From Siphonodentalium dalli (Eukaryota > Mollusca > Scaphopoda > Gadilida > Siphonodentaliidae): 64,000 bases of DNA. Each line of letters opens with the position of its first letter. Position 1 is the first letter of the stretch. Below the pieces are notes generated by a model. It made no database searches. It saw only the letters and a program-made list of their open reading frames with translations, and was not told the DNA's origin. Positions 1 through 59,049 of this stretch are shown in pieces. The DNA lies in contig CP136063.1 of NCBI GenBank assembly GCA_032622095.1, positions 89,443,980 through 89,507,979 of the forward strand, written 5' to 3'. The position numbers and the translations under genes were made by a program.

Positions 1-316
1 AAAAGGCACAGAGTGAAATTTTTTTAACATTCAATGTTATGTTTATCAGGTAGATAAAATCGCCATTGAGGACAATTGAGACATATGATTTTATATCAGG
101 GCTTTGCGGAAAAAATGACAGTTAAACTATTTTGTAATTCTATGCAAGAAAACAATTTTGTTTTGAAATCTCACAACACTGATGTGAGCAACCAAACAAG
201 GTGTTTGAATTAATTATATCCGTATAATTTGTAGTTTTAAATATATTGAAATTTTGCTCGAAATGGCTGCCGGTATTTCATGAATATCTCATGCTTCATC
301 TTTTATTCTGCCATTT

Positions 317-545
317 TTAACCCTTTGAGTGCCAGGTCGATTTTGTATCAACCCATATACCCTGTGCCAATGCATTCTCTTATATATGCGAGTCGACCAT
401 AGGTCGCCTCGCATATATAAGAGAATGCATTGGCCTAACATTTTTTTTTTTTTACAATTTTAATAATTTATTCTTATATTCTTTAACAGACTTATTTTAT
501 AGGTTTAGGGCCGATGAGATCGGCCCCTGGCACTCAAAGGGTTAA
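317..545. mobile_element. TTAA fold-back MITE, family A (piggyBac-like ends)
   Basis: The ends are TTAACCCTTTGAGTGCC and its complement, with TTAA on both sides as in piggyBac-type insertions. Inside the ends is a 70-bp hairpin (CAATGCATTCTCTTATATATG arms around a GGTCGACC-like loop) and then a poly(T)/AT spacer. It has no coding capacity. Other family A copies are at 25717, 53859 and 54434. Confidence 0.8.
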
Positions 546-910
546 GGACTTAATGTTTGTGACTGAGTTTATAACTAGAATTTGCATTAGAAATGCGGGG
601 TCGAGTTGTAATAGCTTCGCAAAACATCGGCTTGGATCGAAAATGCATTAATTATAATTGGCTATCATACACAATTTTAACACTATTGTGAAAGTCTGAT
701 ATTCACATAAGTGAACTAATTAAGGACCATAACTCCCATTGAAAATACCTGGCCGGTTTTTTAACTCGACCAAGACATTGTTGAAGAAATCTCATATAGA
801 GAATATCAACAAAATCAGTTGATATTTGTTCAAGTTATCTTCTAACACCATCTGTAGACGCCCGCCCATGGACCGACCTCACCAAACTAGGTCTCCTTGA
901 AAAACTTTAC
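540..910. repeat. Interspersed repeat M, uninterrupted copy
   Basis: About 370 bp is homologous to the sequence broken up at 9856-11410 (shared landmarks: TGGCTATCATAC, GTTGATAT followed by TTGTTCAAG, and CCATAACTC). This copy lacks the insertions found in the other and so serves as an empty-site reference. No open frame or recognisable product is present. The remainder to 1180 shows nothing clear. Confidence 0.55.
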
Positions 911-1271
911 CAAAAATCTCTTTCCGCTCACATATCATACTCAAATAATCCTACCTTTGAAGTTGCATTTACATGTACTATGTGAGCTCAAGCAATGTCA
1001 GAAATCAATCAATCAATGTAGATGGAGATAACAAAATGATATGCACCTTCATGCAAACCCACAGGATGAAATCTACAGGTACATCTACCACATGGCGCCA
1101 TGACATTATTTAGCAGTTAAAAGGTGAAGAGGGGTTAAGAATATATTATCTGGAGTAATTATGCAATTAAATTAGTATCATTGGTTAGACATTTGGGTAT
1201 ACCAGGGTTAATAGTATTTACGAAGCTGCTAATCCCGCCACCAATTTTAAAGTCAGGCATGCATTCAAGGC

Positions 1272-1590
1272 TACTGGGGGTGGGTTTGTTAGTCGTTGTA
1301 CCTTGGGATACACTAAACCTGGGTGCCGATAACAGTGATTTGCGTGAGTCTTTTCCTCATCTGAGGTACCATCGTAAGCAGAGTTTACATAACCCTGTAG
1401 GATGACGTCATAATGAGCATATATATTATATATATATATAATGTGTCGATAATTCAATATGGGTGTGGTCTTGCTGGTTAGTAATTGTACCTCAGGATAA
1501 ACTAGACCTGGGTGCCGATAATAGCTATATGTCGATTTCTCTTTTTCACCAAGAGAGATGGCTTCGATTGCTGTGTTAACGTAACCCTGT
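1272..1590. repeat. Diverged direct duplication (two ~115-130 bp units)
   Basis: Units near 1272-1402 and 1458-1590 share the order TTAGT..TTGTACCT, GGATAAACTAGACCTGGGTG and GCCGATAA, and end in TAACCCTGT. An (AT)n run at about 1418-1441 separates them. No gene is supported here. Confidence 0.6.
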
Positions 1591-1761
1591 TCAATTTCAA
1601 TTTTCAAGATAAATTGTTGAGAAATTTGTGAAAAATGACAAAATTTACAGAAGCTGAGTAGATTATTACAGATATATATTCGAGATATTATAAAGATTAA
1701 ACATAGCTATCTTATGTCTTTCCTTTTATTGTGACTAGAGAAATTACTTCAATTACTGGGT

Positions 1762-2189
1762 CAGGTCTGAGAATAAGGTGCCTGTCATTTGCAGAATGAG
1801 GTCCCCAAAGCGTGAATTTAGTGGGCTAGCATAACTAAATTCACCCATTGGGGACCTCGTTCTACTTAGGCCTTATCTTCTCTGGAAAATTTATTTATTA
1901 TCAAATTTCTAAAGAAACTTCTTCACATATTTCTTTTTTAGTTTTGTTTCTTATATCCCCAAATTGGCAGATGACACATTGCACAATTGAGGTTCCCAAT
2001 GGGTGTACATCACAATATTCACCATTTGGGAACTTCAACTGAGTCTATGTCTCCCAGATGAGGCCATGCAGAATGAGGTTCGAAGACGGTGAATTTGGTG
2101 ATGGTAGCCCGCTATGCGGGAAAGCATCACTAAATTCACCCTCTGGTGACCTCATTCTGCAAATGACAGGCCCACTAAACTCAGACTTG
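1762..2189. mobile_element. hAT-like nested-palindrome MITE (family F), copy 1
   Basis: The element is an inverted pair of short palindromes (CAGAATGAGGTCCCC...GGGGACCTCATTCTG around GTGAATTTAGTGATGC), separated by a centre that carries its own palindrome around GGTTCCCAATGGGTG. The outer ends are degenerate. The 8-bp duplications seen in better copies (9391, 12040, 62318) place the family with hAT-type elements. Confidence 0.72.
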
Positions 2190-2890
2190 GTCCAAGTTAC
2201 ATAAAACTAAAGACCTGCCAAACAACCTACATGTATACCACAGGTATCCAGTGTATGTTATAGAACCCTACCATGGGAAGAAGATATCCACTAGTCACAA
2301 AAGTAAGGAAACTCATAGAAAAAATACAAGATCGATGCACAAAATGCAAGATAGTACAGAAGTAAATGCCTATAGTCCAGAATTTCACTACTTTTTGTAA
2401 CTATTTCAATGGTGTGGCCATTATCCCGAGAGCAAGAAGGGACGCTTTTTCAGAAAAGAGAATCATTGAGGTAAGGAAGGTGGCTGAATGGCCAAAATTA
2501 AAAAAAATGTTATTAAACTATAAGTTTTAAAACAAAGGATCAAGTTAATATACTAAACTCTAGAATTGATCAATTTCACATTTAAACAATAAAAATTTCC
2601 TTTTCTACCTGTTTCTACTGCAATTCAGGATTTTTCTGCCAATCTGAGAATCCTGGAAGGGTATTTTGGTGGAGGGTAGGAGGGGAGCTGTCCTCTCTGC
2701 CCCTTCTATCGGTGCTTGAGTTGTTTGAATGAAAACCTACTGTATGATTCATTTCAAGCAGAGAAATTGTGGACTACATTTCAGTAGAAATCATAATACT
2801 AGTAGTAGTGAGGATTAGATCTTGTGACGTGCAGTTCTTTAAGATTGTAATATTCTATATAAGTGGCGGAAAATCATCTAATATAGCATC

Positions 2891-3065
2891 TACAGTAATG
2901 TCCTAAATAATAATTCACCCCTAAACCACATCAGAATTATGGGAAATTTTTCAGGATTTAGTCGGAAATATGGCTTGGCAACAAGCCATATTTCTGACTA
3001 AATCCTGAAAAATTTCCCATAATTCTGCAGTGGTTAAGGGGGCATATACTTCGGGCATTACTATA
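2891..3065. mobile_element. Palindromic TA MITE (Tc1/mariner type), short copy
   Basis: The ends are CAGTAATGTCC and GGGCATTACT next to TA. The two arms (AATTATGGGAAATTTTTCAGG and complement) meet almost directly at GGCTTGGCAACAAGCC, so the loop present in longer copies is missing. Confidence 0.75.
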
Positions 3066-3205
3066 ACTATAAACCGCTGTTTAAGCACTCAAACTCTCAG
3101 TTGTTTTTATGGTATTGGACATACAATATGTGGCAGCTTTTAAAGTCCAGTTGCTCTTTGACTGAGTCCATTTCTTTTATTTGGTGTTAGCCATTTCTTT
3201 CACAT

Positions 3206-3286
3206 GTCCCCTGTTGCGACAACCCAACCATGAGTATATACATTAATACAGTATATACTCATGGTAGAGTTGTTGCACCAGGGGAC
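3206..3286. repeat. Isolated inverted repeat
   Basis: An 80-bp hairpin with arms starting GTCCCCTG and running to CCATGAGTATATAC, with a few mismatches, and a loop of about 10 bp. It matches none of the numbered MITE families, so it is probably a single fold-back element. Confidence 0.6.
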
Positions 3287-3607
3287 CTGTGATACTCATG
3301 GTGGTGTTATCGTACCAATTATACTCTATGATGGTGATGCAATTCGGATTTGTAAAAAAAACATATTTACTATTAGGTTATTTTGTTTCCACCACACATA
3401 TAGAATATTAATAATCATTCGGATTCTTCAAGTTAAAAAGTTTAAATGCAGAGAGTCAAAACCTTGCTAATAATTCAGTAGCCAGCTCAGTAACTTGAGT
3501 CTGCCTTCTTTGTGAAGAGCCCAAGCACCCAAAATGCAGATCAAAAATGATTATTGGAACCATATTTTAGTAAATTTCAGCCTGAAAGCCCTCGAATCGA
3601 TGAATAC

Positions 3608-50751
<47,144 letters not shown>

Positions 50752-51842
50752 CTGAAGAATACATGAAAATTTCAGCTGTTAGATGACAAGTTTAAAATGT
50801 AAGTCTCAAAATAGCACAGAGTTGCCATTTTATATTGATTTTACTAAATGTTTGTTAATTCTAAATCACCATCACCGTTAAAATATATGATAATTTAGTA
50901 TGAAATGTATATATGGCATAGAAAATCTCTTCCCAGTAAACCACAGTTAACAGTTAAAATCCATTGGTAAATCAAAATGTAGTGAATTTTACATTGAAAA
51001 GTTAAACTTCTAGAAGGACATGTATACCCACTAAATTATACCTCAATGTATAAAGTCTATGCCTCAGTATGACACGGAGGTCATTGCTTTATAATATGCT
51101 GTTCTTTTCAAGATGGCCATTTTTCTATCATATTGGCACATTGAGATGTCCACTCAGATCAAGTTTGAAAATTGATTTGAAAAAAAAAAGCTTTTTAAAA
51201 CTATTCTTTGAGATTTTCATATTATTCTTTATGGGTCAGAGTTAGTATTCTATGGACAAAAAACAATACAGAAAGAACCACTGAAATATATTGTCTTTGT
51301 AATGTTAGTCAGGAAGAAACATTCTCTATATTAAATTTAATAAAATTAATAAAACTTGAATATTAAAGGATACGTTTTTAAGAGATCAATATAAATGGAG
51401 AAAATACCTTGTAAATAATGATAACTAGTTAGTGTGAAACAATTTATAAACCATTTTAATACACTATGTTCATAATAGTGCTGCATAAATAATGTAAATA
51501 TATATAGAGGATCTCTAATGAGTCACAATTCTATACAAAATTTATTAACCAAGTGCATTAAATTCTATTTGAATTTAGTTTACAAGGTTAATAAATTTTG
51601 TATGAAATTGCGACGAATTTGAGATTTTTTATATCACATAATCACATTTTAGCAAGGGAAAACGATCTCGAAATGGCTGGGGTTGAAAATAAAAAAAATT
51701 AATATTGATTTCCTTATCACTACAAAAGAGGAAGTAAAGACAAACCTTCATGAAAATATATAGTTCCATTTTAAATGTGTCTTTTTATGTTGACAAAATT
51801 GTTCAACCACCCTTATCACCCATGTTTATCTTACAATCAACA
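50752..51842. other. Intron, no identifiable feature
   Basis: Checked on the minus strand for the C2D exons expected next; none was found. AT-rich, with only simple hairpins such as TTACAAGGTTAATAAATTTTG near 51535-51605. Confidence 0.4.
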
Positions 51843-52048
51843 TTAACCCTTTCAGTGCCAAATCCAATTTTTGTATCAACCCATATTTCCTTGATCATTT
51901 TTCAAATTTATTGATTATAATAATGCGATACATTGATGGAAAGAGCTCTTTCCATCAGTGTATCCCATTATTATAATCAATAAATTTGAAAAATGATCAA
52001 GGAAATATGGGTTGATACAAAAATCGGACTTGACACTGAAAGGGTTAA
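51843..52048. mobile_element. TTAA fold-back MITE, family B
   Basis: 206-bp near-perfect palindrome from TTAACCCTTTCAGTGCC to its complement, shorter at the centre (GGAAAGAGCTCTTTCC). Confidence 0.85.
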
Positions 52049-52714
52049 GTAACCCAACACAATTTGAATATCATAATTATATTCTAATTAATATAATAAT
52101 AAAGTCATGGCACTGACATCAACATCATTGCGCTAAGCTCTTATGTCACTGTGCATGGCAATAATACACGTGTTCTTTCTAAAAAAATATGACGCCGGGT
52201 TTAGGGGATAATTATGGGATAATGTTCTTGTTTCACCAAATGACAGCAATAATCATTAATTAAGCTGAAGGAGTTCTCATCATAAAAAGTGGGAAAAGGT
52301 AGACAGGGTTTGTATATTATGCTGGTGGGCACACAGAGTCTAGAAAAAGTTAAAATGGGTGCACACAGTAGGATCTCCCATTCAAATTAATCTTTCATCT
52401 GGGATGAGATTGACCAAATAACATGGAAGCTGGCCAACCTCAATAAAACACTATACATGTATGTACCACATTGAATGATAAACAGTCTCCGTGTTTCAAT
52501 TTTTCACACTTTTGGGATGAAGCATGCAAAACAAATAACATGGAATTCCATTACTTTTTAAAAGTATTACGTCAGTGTCAGCCAACAACAAATCGCGGCA
52601 GGACTCATCCACAGCCAATCAGAAGTTGACTAGATTCTTCAAAGTGAATCATTGGACAATATTGAAGATCGTACTGTGGGGTGGAAAGCCCTGTAAAGTG
52701 TTGGTAATAATTAG
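52049..52714. other. Intron, no identifiable feature
   Basis: No repeat end or exon signal was recognised. A 68-codon plus-strand frame from 52575 runs into the next element and is not credible. Confidence 0.4.
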
Positions 52715-53061
52715 AGGATATTACTTGGTTAGTTTGATACCATGCCCGATATCCGCCAGAGGTAACCTAATATCAGCCTGAGGTAATATCATATCAGCCT
52801 GAGGTAACTTCATATCAGCCTGAGGTAACTTCATATCAGCCTGAGGTAATATCATATCAGCCTGAGGTAATATCATATCAGCCTGAGGTAACTTCATATC
52901 AGCCTGAGGTAATATCATATCAGCCTGTGACTGATGGTTACCGAGGCCAGATATCAGCCAGATGTAACCTCATATCAACCTGAGACCAAAGGTCGAAGGC
53001 TGATATGCTACCGAGGGCTGATATCAGGCCAATAATATCAAACCAACCAAGTAAATATCCT
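52715..53061. mobile_element. TIR element with a 21-bp minisatellite
   Basis: TIRs of about 26 bp begin AGGATATTACTTGGTTAG and end CCAACCAAGTAAATATCCT, with ATTAG directly duplicated (52710-52714, 53062-53066). The core is a tandem array of TAATATCATATCAGCCTGAG units, about ten copies, with two inverted GAGGGCTGATATC-type repeats at the right. Confidence 0.72.
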
Positions 53062-53065
53062 ATTA

Positions 53066-53335
53066 GTTTTAGTTAGTATTTCTCTATATTGTACAAATTG
53101 GCGAACGCACATTGCAAAATCGAGGTTCCCAATGGGTGTACATCACAATATTCACCATTTGGGAACCTCAATCTGAGGCTACGTCTCCATTAGCAGATGA
53201 GGACATGCATAATGAGGTCCCCAGAGGGTGAATTTAGTAATGCTAGCCCGCTATGCGGGATAGCGTCATTAAATTCACCCTATGGGGACCTCATTCTGCA
53301 AATGACAGTCACATTGAAATCAGGCTTGATCCTGT
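53066..53335. mobile_element. hAT-like MITE (family F), truncated copy 6
   Basis: The central palindrome (GAGGTTCCCAATGGGTG ... GGGAACCTC) and right palindrome are present to TCAGGCTTGATC; the left third is missing. Confidence 0.68.
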
Positions 53336-53503
53336 GTACCATTTCCCTCTGTTTTAGTGAGAGTGATCCCTTCAGCGTTAGCTAGACCAAGATGCAACTG
53401 CATCGAAAGGTATTAAATTGTCTGAGAAAAAGAGACAATTGTAGAAGACACATAGAGATGCAATGCATGTAAGAAAGTTAACACATAGAAAAATATTAGG
53501 ATG

Positions 53504-53766
53504 TTAACCCTTTCATGACGGGGGCTGCGCTGGTGCAACATTAAGGACCCTGTGCCAGTGCATTCTCTTATATATGTGAGTCTCCCATATGAAGCCTCGA
53601 TATATAAGAGAATGCACTGGCTTACAAGGTTAAGGTAAATATTGTTAGGCCAATGCATTCTCTTATATATGCGAGGCGCCCTATGGGTGACTCGCATATA
53701 TAAGAGAATGCATTGACACAGGGTTTTTCGCAAAATTTCAGGAAGCTCCAGTCATGAACAGGTTAG
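53504..53766. mobile_element. TTAA MITE, family C
   Basis: TTAACCCTTTCATGACGG to CAGTCATGAACAGGTTAG in inverted internal order, with two hairpin modules and ACATTAAGGACC at the internal TTAA. Confidence 0.75.
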
Positions 53767-53858
53767 AATATCCATAGGGAGTATTTATCTGGCAAATAAT
53801 ATATTTAGTTGTACATTGTGTCAAATAGTTACCATGGAAGTGTGTGTACCGTTTAATA

Positions 53859-54103
53859 TTAACCCTTTGAGTGCCAGGGGCCGATCTCATCGGCCCTAAA
53901 CCTACAAAATAAGTCTGTTAAAGAATATAAGAATAAATTATTAAAATTGTAAAAAATTGTAAAAAAAATAAATAAAATTGTTAGGCCAATGCATTCTCTT
54001 ATATATGCGAGGCGACCTATGGTCGACTCGCATATATAAGAGAATGCATTGGCACAGGGTATATGGGTTGATACAAAAATCGACCTGGCACTCAAAGGGT
54101 TAA
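53859..54103. mobile_element. TTAA fold-back MITE, family A
   Basis: TTAACCCTTTGAGTGCC to complement, both TTAA intact, one hairpin module next to ACAGGGTATATGGG. Confidence 0.82.
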
Positions 54104-54433
54104 ATGACATTTCGTATTACTCGCGTAAAATGTACGAACAAATACTCAATGAGTCAAATGAACTATTGGCTGCGAAAAAAAACTCATGAAAATACATTTT
54201 GACTGATTCAGAATAATATTTGGGTTCACCTGGATTGTATGTCTGTGGTAGATCCAAATTATTATTACATGTCGTCAAACATTTTATTTAGAATGGAAGC
54301 TGTAGGGGCCATTTCTCTTTGTCAGTATGCAGTTGTTTATGTAACAAAAGGACAACTTTATTTATTTTAGAAATATAAATACACCAATAGTAGCCAAGAT
54401 TACCAAATTTTCACCATGATTGTAATTGTGGTT

Positions 54434-54669
54434 TTAACCCTTTGAGTGCCAGGTCGATTTTCTGTATCAACCCATATACTCTGTGCCAATGCATTCTCTT
54501 ACATATGCGAGTCGACCATAGGTCGCCTCGCATATATAAGAGAATGCATTGGCCTAACATTTTTTTTTTTTTTTTTTACATTTTTAATAATTTATTCTTA
54601 TATTCTTTAACAGACTTATTTTGTAGGTTTATGGCCGATGAGATCGGCCCCTGGCACTCAAAGGGTTAA
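54434..54669. mobile_element. TTAA fold-back MITE, family A, opposite orientation
   Basis: Same layout as 317-545 with a 17-T spacer. It lies 330 bp from the previous copy, so the two form a larger inverted pair. Confidence 0.82.
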
Positions 54670-55544
54670 CCAGAAGTCTTTAGGCATGTGGTTAAAACCA
54701 CAATACCACAAGTGGTGACAAGTTGGTACTCTCGGCTACTATGGGTGTATTTTGTTTATACTATAGTTAGTATTTATGATTTGTTCCTACAATTTATCTC
54801 CTCTTTTGATTACTTTTAATATGTATACATCCCCACCGAGTGACAAAGATATATGTGCGTTACGTGTAGCGATACATATGTCTATGTCATTCAGTAATCA
54901 GCCAATTTCTAAGCCATTGGTCAGTTGATACTCCTATTCGTATGTTCCATAGTTCATATAACACTCAGAAGCCACAGTTAATTGAAATGCCGGTAATTTT
55001 TTTTATACAACACCTTCCAATTTTAAATGTATGTAATATAGGGACTATTGTTGATTAAGTTTATACATTTGCAGCTAATCTAGAAAAGTTTGAAGACAAA
55101 AAATCTTTTAAGCATGTGGCATGCTACAGTATAGTTGTTTTTCAAAGTTTTCAGTTATTACTTCATGAATATAATTCAAACAAGATAAGTTATCTCTAAT
55201 ACAATTTTATTGCAATATTAGCCCAAAAAATAGCCTAAATTTTGCAAAATGGATTTCAATATCGAATAGCTGTTCCAATGATGCATAACACAAGCTTACA
55301 GGGCCTGAGGCTCTCAACGTTTATCGATTCAAAGTCCTCTATTTTAATTAAATACTCCAAATCTGACATAATCTGAAATCAATTTTAACACAGTAACTTC
55401 TACACTATAGCGTTCTATGTAGTGTAAGCATAGACAACCCTAATTACTGAAATGAAACTGTGACTAAGAAGCACTAATATATATTATATTAGGGTGAACA
55501 GTCCGTGCCAGCCAGGTGCTAAAGGAGAAATCAAAACATCATAC
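54670..55544. other. Intron, no identifiable feature
   Basis: No known repeat end and no exon-like frame other than the microexon candidate that follows. Confidence 0.4.
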
Positions 55545-55571
55545 CAGTAACTCAAATACGAAATGGCCTCC
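55545..55571 (-). CDS. OTOF: Candidate 27-nt microexon (end of C2D)
   Basis: On the minus strand TGCAG is followed by nine codons (GGHFVFELL) and CTG|GTATGA, phase 0 to 0, fitting the phase-0 start of exon 50617-50751. The join would read FELL followed by LAPIGDKTG, resembling the position where vertebrate otoferlin has AFELLQIG just before its linker. The acceptor is only a few bases from a palindromic TA MITE (55577-55688), so the upstream splice signals would be supplied by the transposon. No long pyrimidine tract is present. It is short enough to be coincidence. Confidence 0.28.
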
Positions 55572-55576
55572 CTGCA

Positions 55577-55688
55577 TACAGTAATGCTCTAAGTAATCTT
55601 AACCAAGCCATATTTCTGACTAAATCCTGAAAAGTTACCCATAATTCTGCTGTGGTTAAGAAGTCGATTACTTAGAGCATTACTGTAG
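55577..55688. mobile_element. Palindromic TA MITE, internally deleted
   Basis: Left end CAGTAATGCTCTAAGTAATC then an abrupt jump to CCAAGCCATATTTC and the complete right arm. TA on both sides. It lies 6 bp from the microexon candidate. Confidence 0.75.
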
Positions 55689-55689
55689 T

Positions 55690-57069
55690 AAATTCAAAAG
55701 TTTCTAGAATGTCTCATTCCAGTAAATTTTTTACTGAAATTTATAATTCAGTATGTAGCTGTTTGCAAGAAAACAAGTTTAATTGTAATATCATCAGATC
55801 AAGGCAAATTGTAATATCATCAGATCTATATTAATTTAAACTTAATAGGACAAACTCAAAGGCTTCAATAGTTAACAAAAAAAATCAATGAACATTCAGA
55901 GAGAGAACAAAACCGGAAATATTAAAGCCTACCTCATTCTAATGAAAGTTACATTATAGTGATTTTGTAATTCAAGTTGAAATATTTTTCGCTGAAACAC
56001 GCATTCTGACTAGCTGAGAGCTGATAATTTCAGTTTTCAATTCACCAGAATCGACCGCTGATCAGAGAAACTGTTTTATTGGAGCATGGTGTTATTGGAA
56101 ACGCAAGTAAAATACATCACACGCTGCCAGGAATTGCATAATCGAGTCAATCAGAAAATAATTCTTGTAAATGCTAAACTCTGCTATGACCATAAAATTG
56201 TCTCAATATAATACTGTAGAAATCTATCTAGAAGAAACTATTTTCATAGGTGACGTTCTGTTGAGCTAAAAAATAAGAAGTGATAAAAGCTACCAGTTCG
56301 AGGGTAGCGAACAGAAGATCTGCATAAATTAAAGAAGCTTCACATGAGAGGTCATCAATGTAATCTCAAATTCTGTGTATGCCCCAAAAATATAGATAAG
56401 GAAATTAAAAATAAATACCTGTGTTCTCAGGCAACTATACAGAGAAAATTGGATGATGGGGGTAGGCTTTTATGTTTTTTAAATATTTTTTCCAATAATT
56501 CTGGTAATAAAATCCTCCAATTTTTCAAGCAATATACCCTCCAATGCATTTTATCCATTACAACTTCAACAGATATATATCTTAATTCTAATTGTGAATT
56601 AATTGGTGATTGAGTTTTGAACTTTAAAAAAATTGTGGATAAATTTGCAATTGCAAATTGAATTTTGTTTATGAGGCTCTCATATATAGTATACCCACTC
56701 CTAATTAAATGCTCAAAGGCTAACGATTTGTCATAAAGTTTGAATTAGAATTAAAGAAAGAGCAAGCAAAGTTTCAAGAGTAAAATTGGAAACTCAAGGA
56801 ATATTAATGATTTTGATAAGAACTTTGCTGATAATATTGCTTTGAGTAGGATCGAATGTCTTAAAACTGTTGGCGGCATACACAGCATTTATTATTGTGT
56901 TATATCCATCGTCTTATAGAAAGAACAAATAAAAAAGCACTTAATTCTATAAAGAACAATTCAAAAGAACTTGGCTTGTAACAAGACATGGAATAAAGAA
57001 TTTGTTCATCACAGCTCATTATGCTTATGCAGTATTCAAATTAAAAATATCTATTAGCTCACTATTAAA
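55690..57069. other. Intron, no identifiable feature
   Basis: Very AT-rich. An 89-codon plus-strand frame near 56344 has no domain and biased composition. The missing C2D exons were not seen here. Confidence 0.4.
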
Positions 57070-57070
57070 G

Positions 57071-57503
57071 CCTGCAAATAGTGCATCTGTCATATGCAGT
57101 ATGATGTCTCCAGAGAGTGAATTTAGTGACGCTACCTGTTCAGCGGGCTAGCATAAATAAACTCACCCTCCAGGGACATCATTCTGCTTAGATTTCTGGG
57201 AAGTATATAGTCTCAAATTAACATTGTATTTAGTTACTTTTTCCCTTCTGTTCTGTTTCTATCCCCTAATTTGCAGAAGATATAATGCATAATCGAGGTG
57301 ACTAATGGGTGAACATCACCAACTTCAACTGGGGAACTTCAATCTGATCCCAGTTCTCCCATAGCAGTTGAGCCCTCAGCAGAATGAGGTTCCCGGAGTG
57401 TGAATTTGGTGATGCTAGCCCACTGTGCGGGATAGGATCACTAAATTCACCCTCTGGGGACCTAATTTTGTAAATGACAGAGACACTTTTTGAAGGCTTG
57501 TTG
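57071..57503. mobile_element. hAT-like MITE (family F), copy 7
   Basis: Both end palindromes are present (degenerate, ATGATGTCTCCAGAGAG...) with ends AGCCTGCAAATAGTGC / TTTTTGAAGGCTTG. Confidence 0.7.
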
Positions 57504-57784
57504 CTCATTAAAGTGTTCTAAATCAGTGAGCTACAGCAGATTTTAGACGGATCCAAATTTTTCTTTGGGGCAGGGAGGTGTTTTGGGAGTGGGGTGGGTG
57601 AGGGGTTGTAATTAAAGATGGTCTATCTCCTCTGGGCCACAATTACAACAAAATAAATTTTATAAAACCCAGATGTCAGGACTAGAGATAACTGAAGTTT
57701 GGGTATATTATTTGGCTATAACAGCATAATAAAGTGGTTTATTTCCGAGGTTGCTGAGCAAAATATCTGAATCAATGACATTTT

Positions 57785-57900
57785 GCCTTGGTGGAGAGTG
57801 CTAATAAGATAGAGTTCTCCCTCTTGCTATGCTGTGAATGTTTCAGTGAGTCTCACGGTAACCTTTGGAGCATAGCAAGTGGGAGAGCTCTTATCAGAGA
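57785..57900. repeat. Inverted repeat
   Basis: AATAAGATAGAGTTCTCCCTC..TTGCTATGC pairs with GCATAGCAAG..TGGGAGAGCTCTTAT. A related arm occurs at about 43115-43155. From 57504 to 57784 only a G-rich stretch near 57560 stands out. Confidence 0.6.
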
Positions 57901-58034
57901 TTACCTGAAGTTTAAAAAAAAAGAAGAACTGAATGGTATTTCAGGGGAGAATTGTGGCAATACAGAATTTTTCTATTTCTGCCCGAATTTAAGGTTAATT
58001 TCAATCTATTTTGTTCACTCTATTTATATGTATA

Positions 58035-58752
58035 CTAGAAGGTGACCCAACTTCGTCCGGGCTTTGACCTTGAATTGTCCATTTTGAAGGTCAAGGTCAA
58101 GTGGGGTCACGATTTGACCAGTCCAAAACACTGCCCGGACAAAAGTACCCGACAAACGTGCCCGTCGAAATCCATCCGGTTTTACCCGATTTGACCTTGA
58201 ATTGATCATTTTGAAGGTCAAGGTCAGGTCGGGGTCACGATTTGACCCGTCCAAAACACTCAGTGGGCAAAAGTAATCCTACATATAAAATCTCGTCGAA
58301 ATCCCATCAAAATTGGCGATTTGACCTTGAAATGACCCGATTTCAAGGTCAAGGTCACGTCGCACAGGCAAATGAATATGCTTATGAGACTCCCCATACG
58401 AACGTACCCCCACATACCAAGTTTCATCAAAATCCCGTGATATTCGGGCGTTTGACCTTGAAATGACTCAATTTCCAAGGTCAAGGTCACGTCGCACGGG
58501 AAAATTAATAGGTTTATGCCACTCCCCGGCCAAAGGTACCCCCACTTCGGGCATTTGACCTTGAAATGACCCGATTTCAAGGTCAAGGTCACGTCGCACG
58601 GGCAAATTAATAGGCCCATGTCACTCCTCGGCCGAAAATACCCCCACATACCAAGTTTCATCGAAATCGGCTTGGCCGTTTTCGAGTCCATTGGAAACAG
58701 ACAGACACACACACAGACAGACAGATCTTTGGGCACCCGTACAACTATGCGA
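58035..58752 (-). mobile_element. Non-autonomous Helitron-like element, reverse orientation
   Basis: On the minus strand it ends CCCGGACGAAGTTGGGTCACC then TTCTAG before T, comparable to the hairpin-CTAG end of the copies at 27554 and 45516. The minus-strand start is a CTGTCTGTC-rich leader, as in those copies. The core units (about 125 bp) carry TTTGACCTTGAAATGACCC and CAAGGTCACGTCGCAC. The exact 5' boundary (near TCGCATAGTTG) is uncertain. Confidence 0.65.
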
Positions 58753-59049
58753 GGGTAAATCTAAATGTCTATAAATATAACAAGGGAGCTAAAGCGAGTG
58801 TCATGTGATGGAAGTTATATTTTGTTGTTAAAAAAAAAAACCAAAAAAAAACAAGTGTTCTTGAAAATTATGTTGCTGAAATTCAATCAATAACAAAACA
58901 GATGAGGAAAATTAGTTTGCTAATTTATAGAATGTTCTTTCTTCAAGACGTTGGATAATTAGTATCTATAGAGAGTGCATGTAGTTTGTCACATGCGTAA
59001 GAAAACTGAATGAGAGCATGGTGTCCACGGAGATTGAGACAAGATATAC

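Noticed and set aside
53320-53400. Possible short exon next to TTTTAG
   Set aside because: Frames do not match any expected C2D peptide and phase cannot be linked to 50751.
58260-58736. 158-codon minus-strand frame
   Set aside because: Repeated LTLKSGHFKVK blocks are core units of the reverse Helitron.
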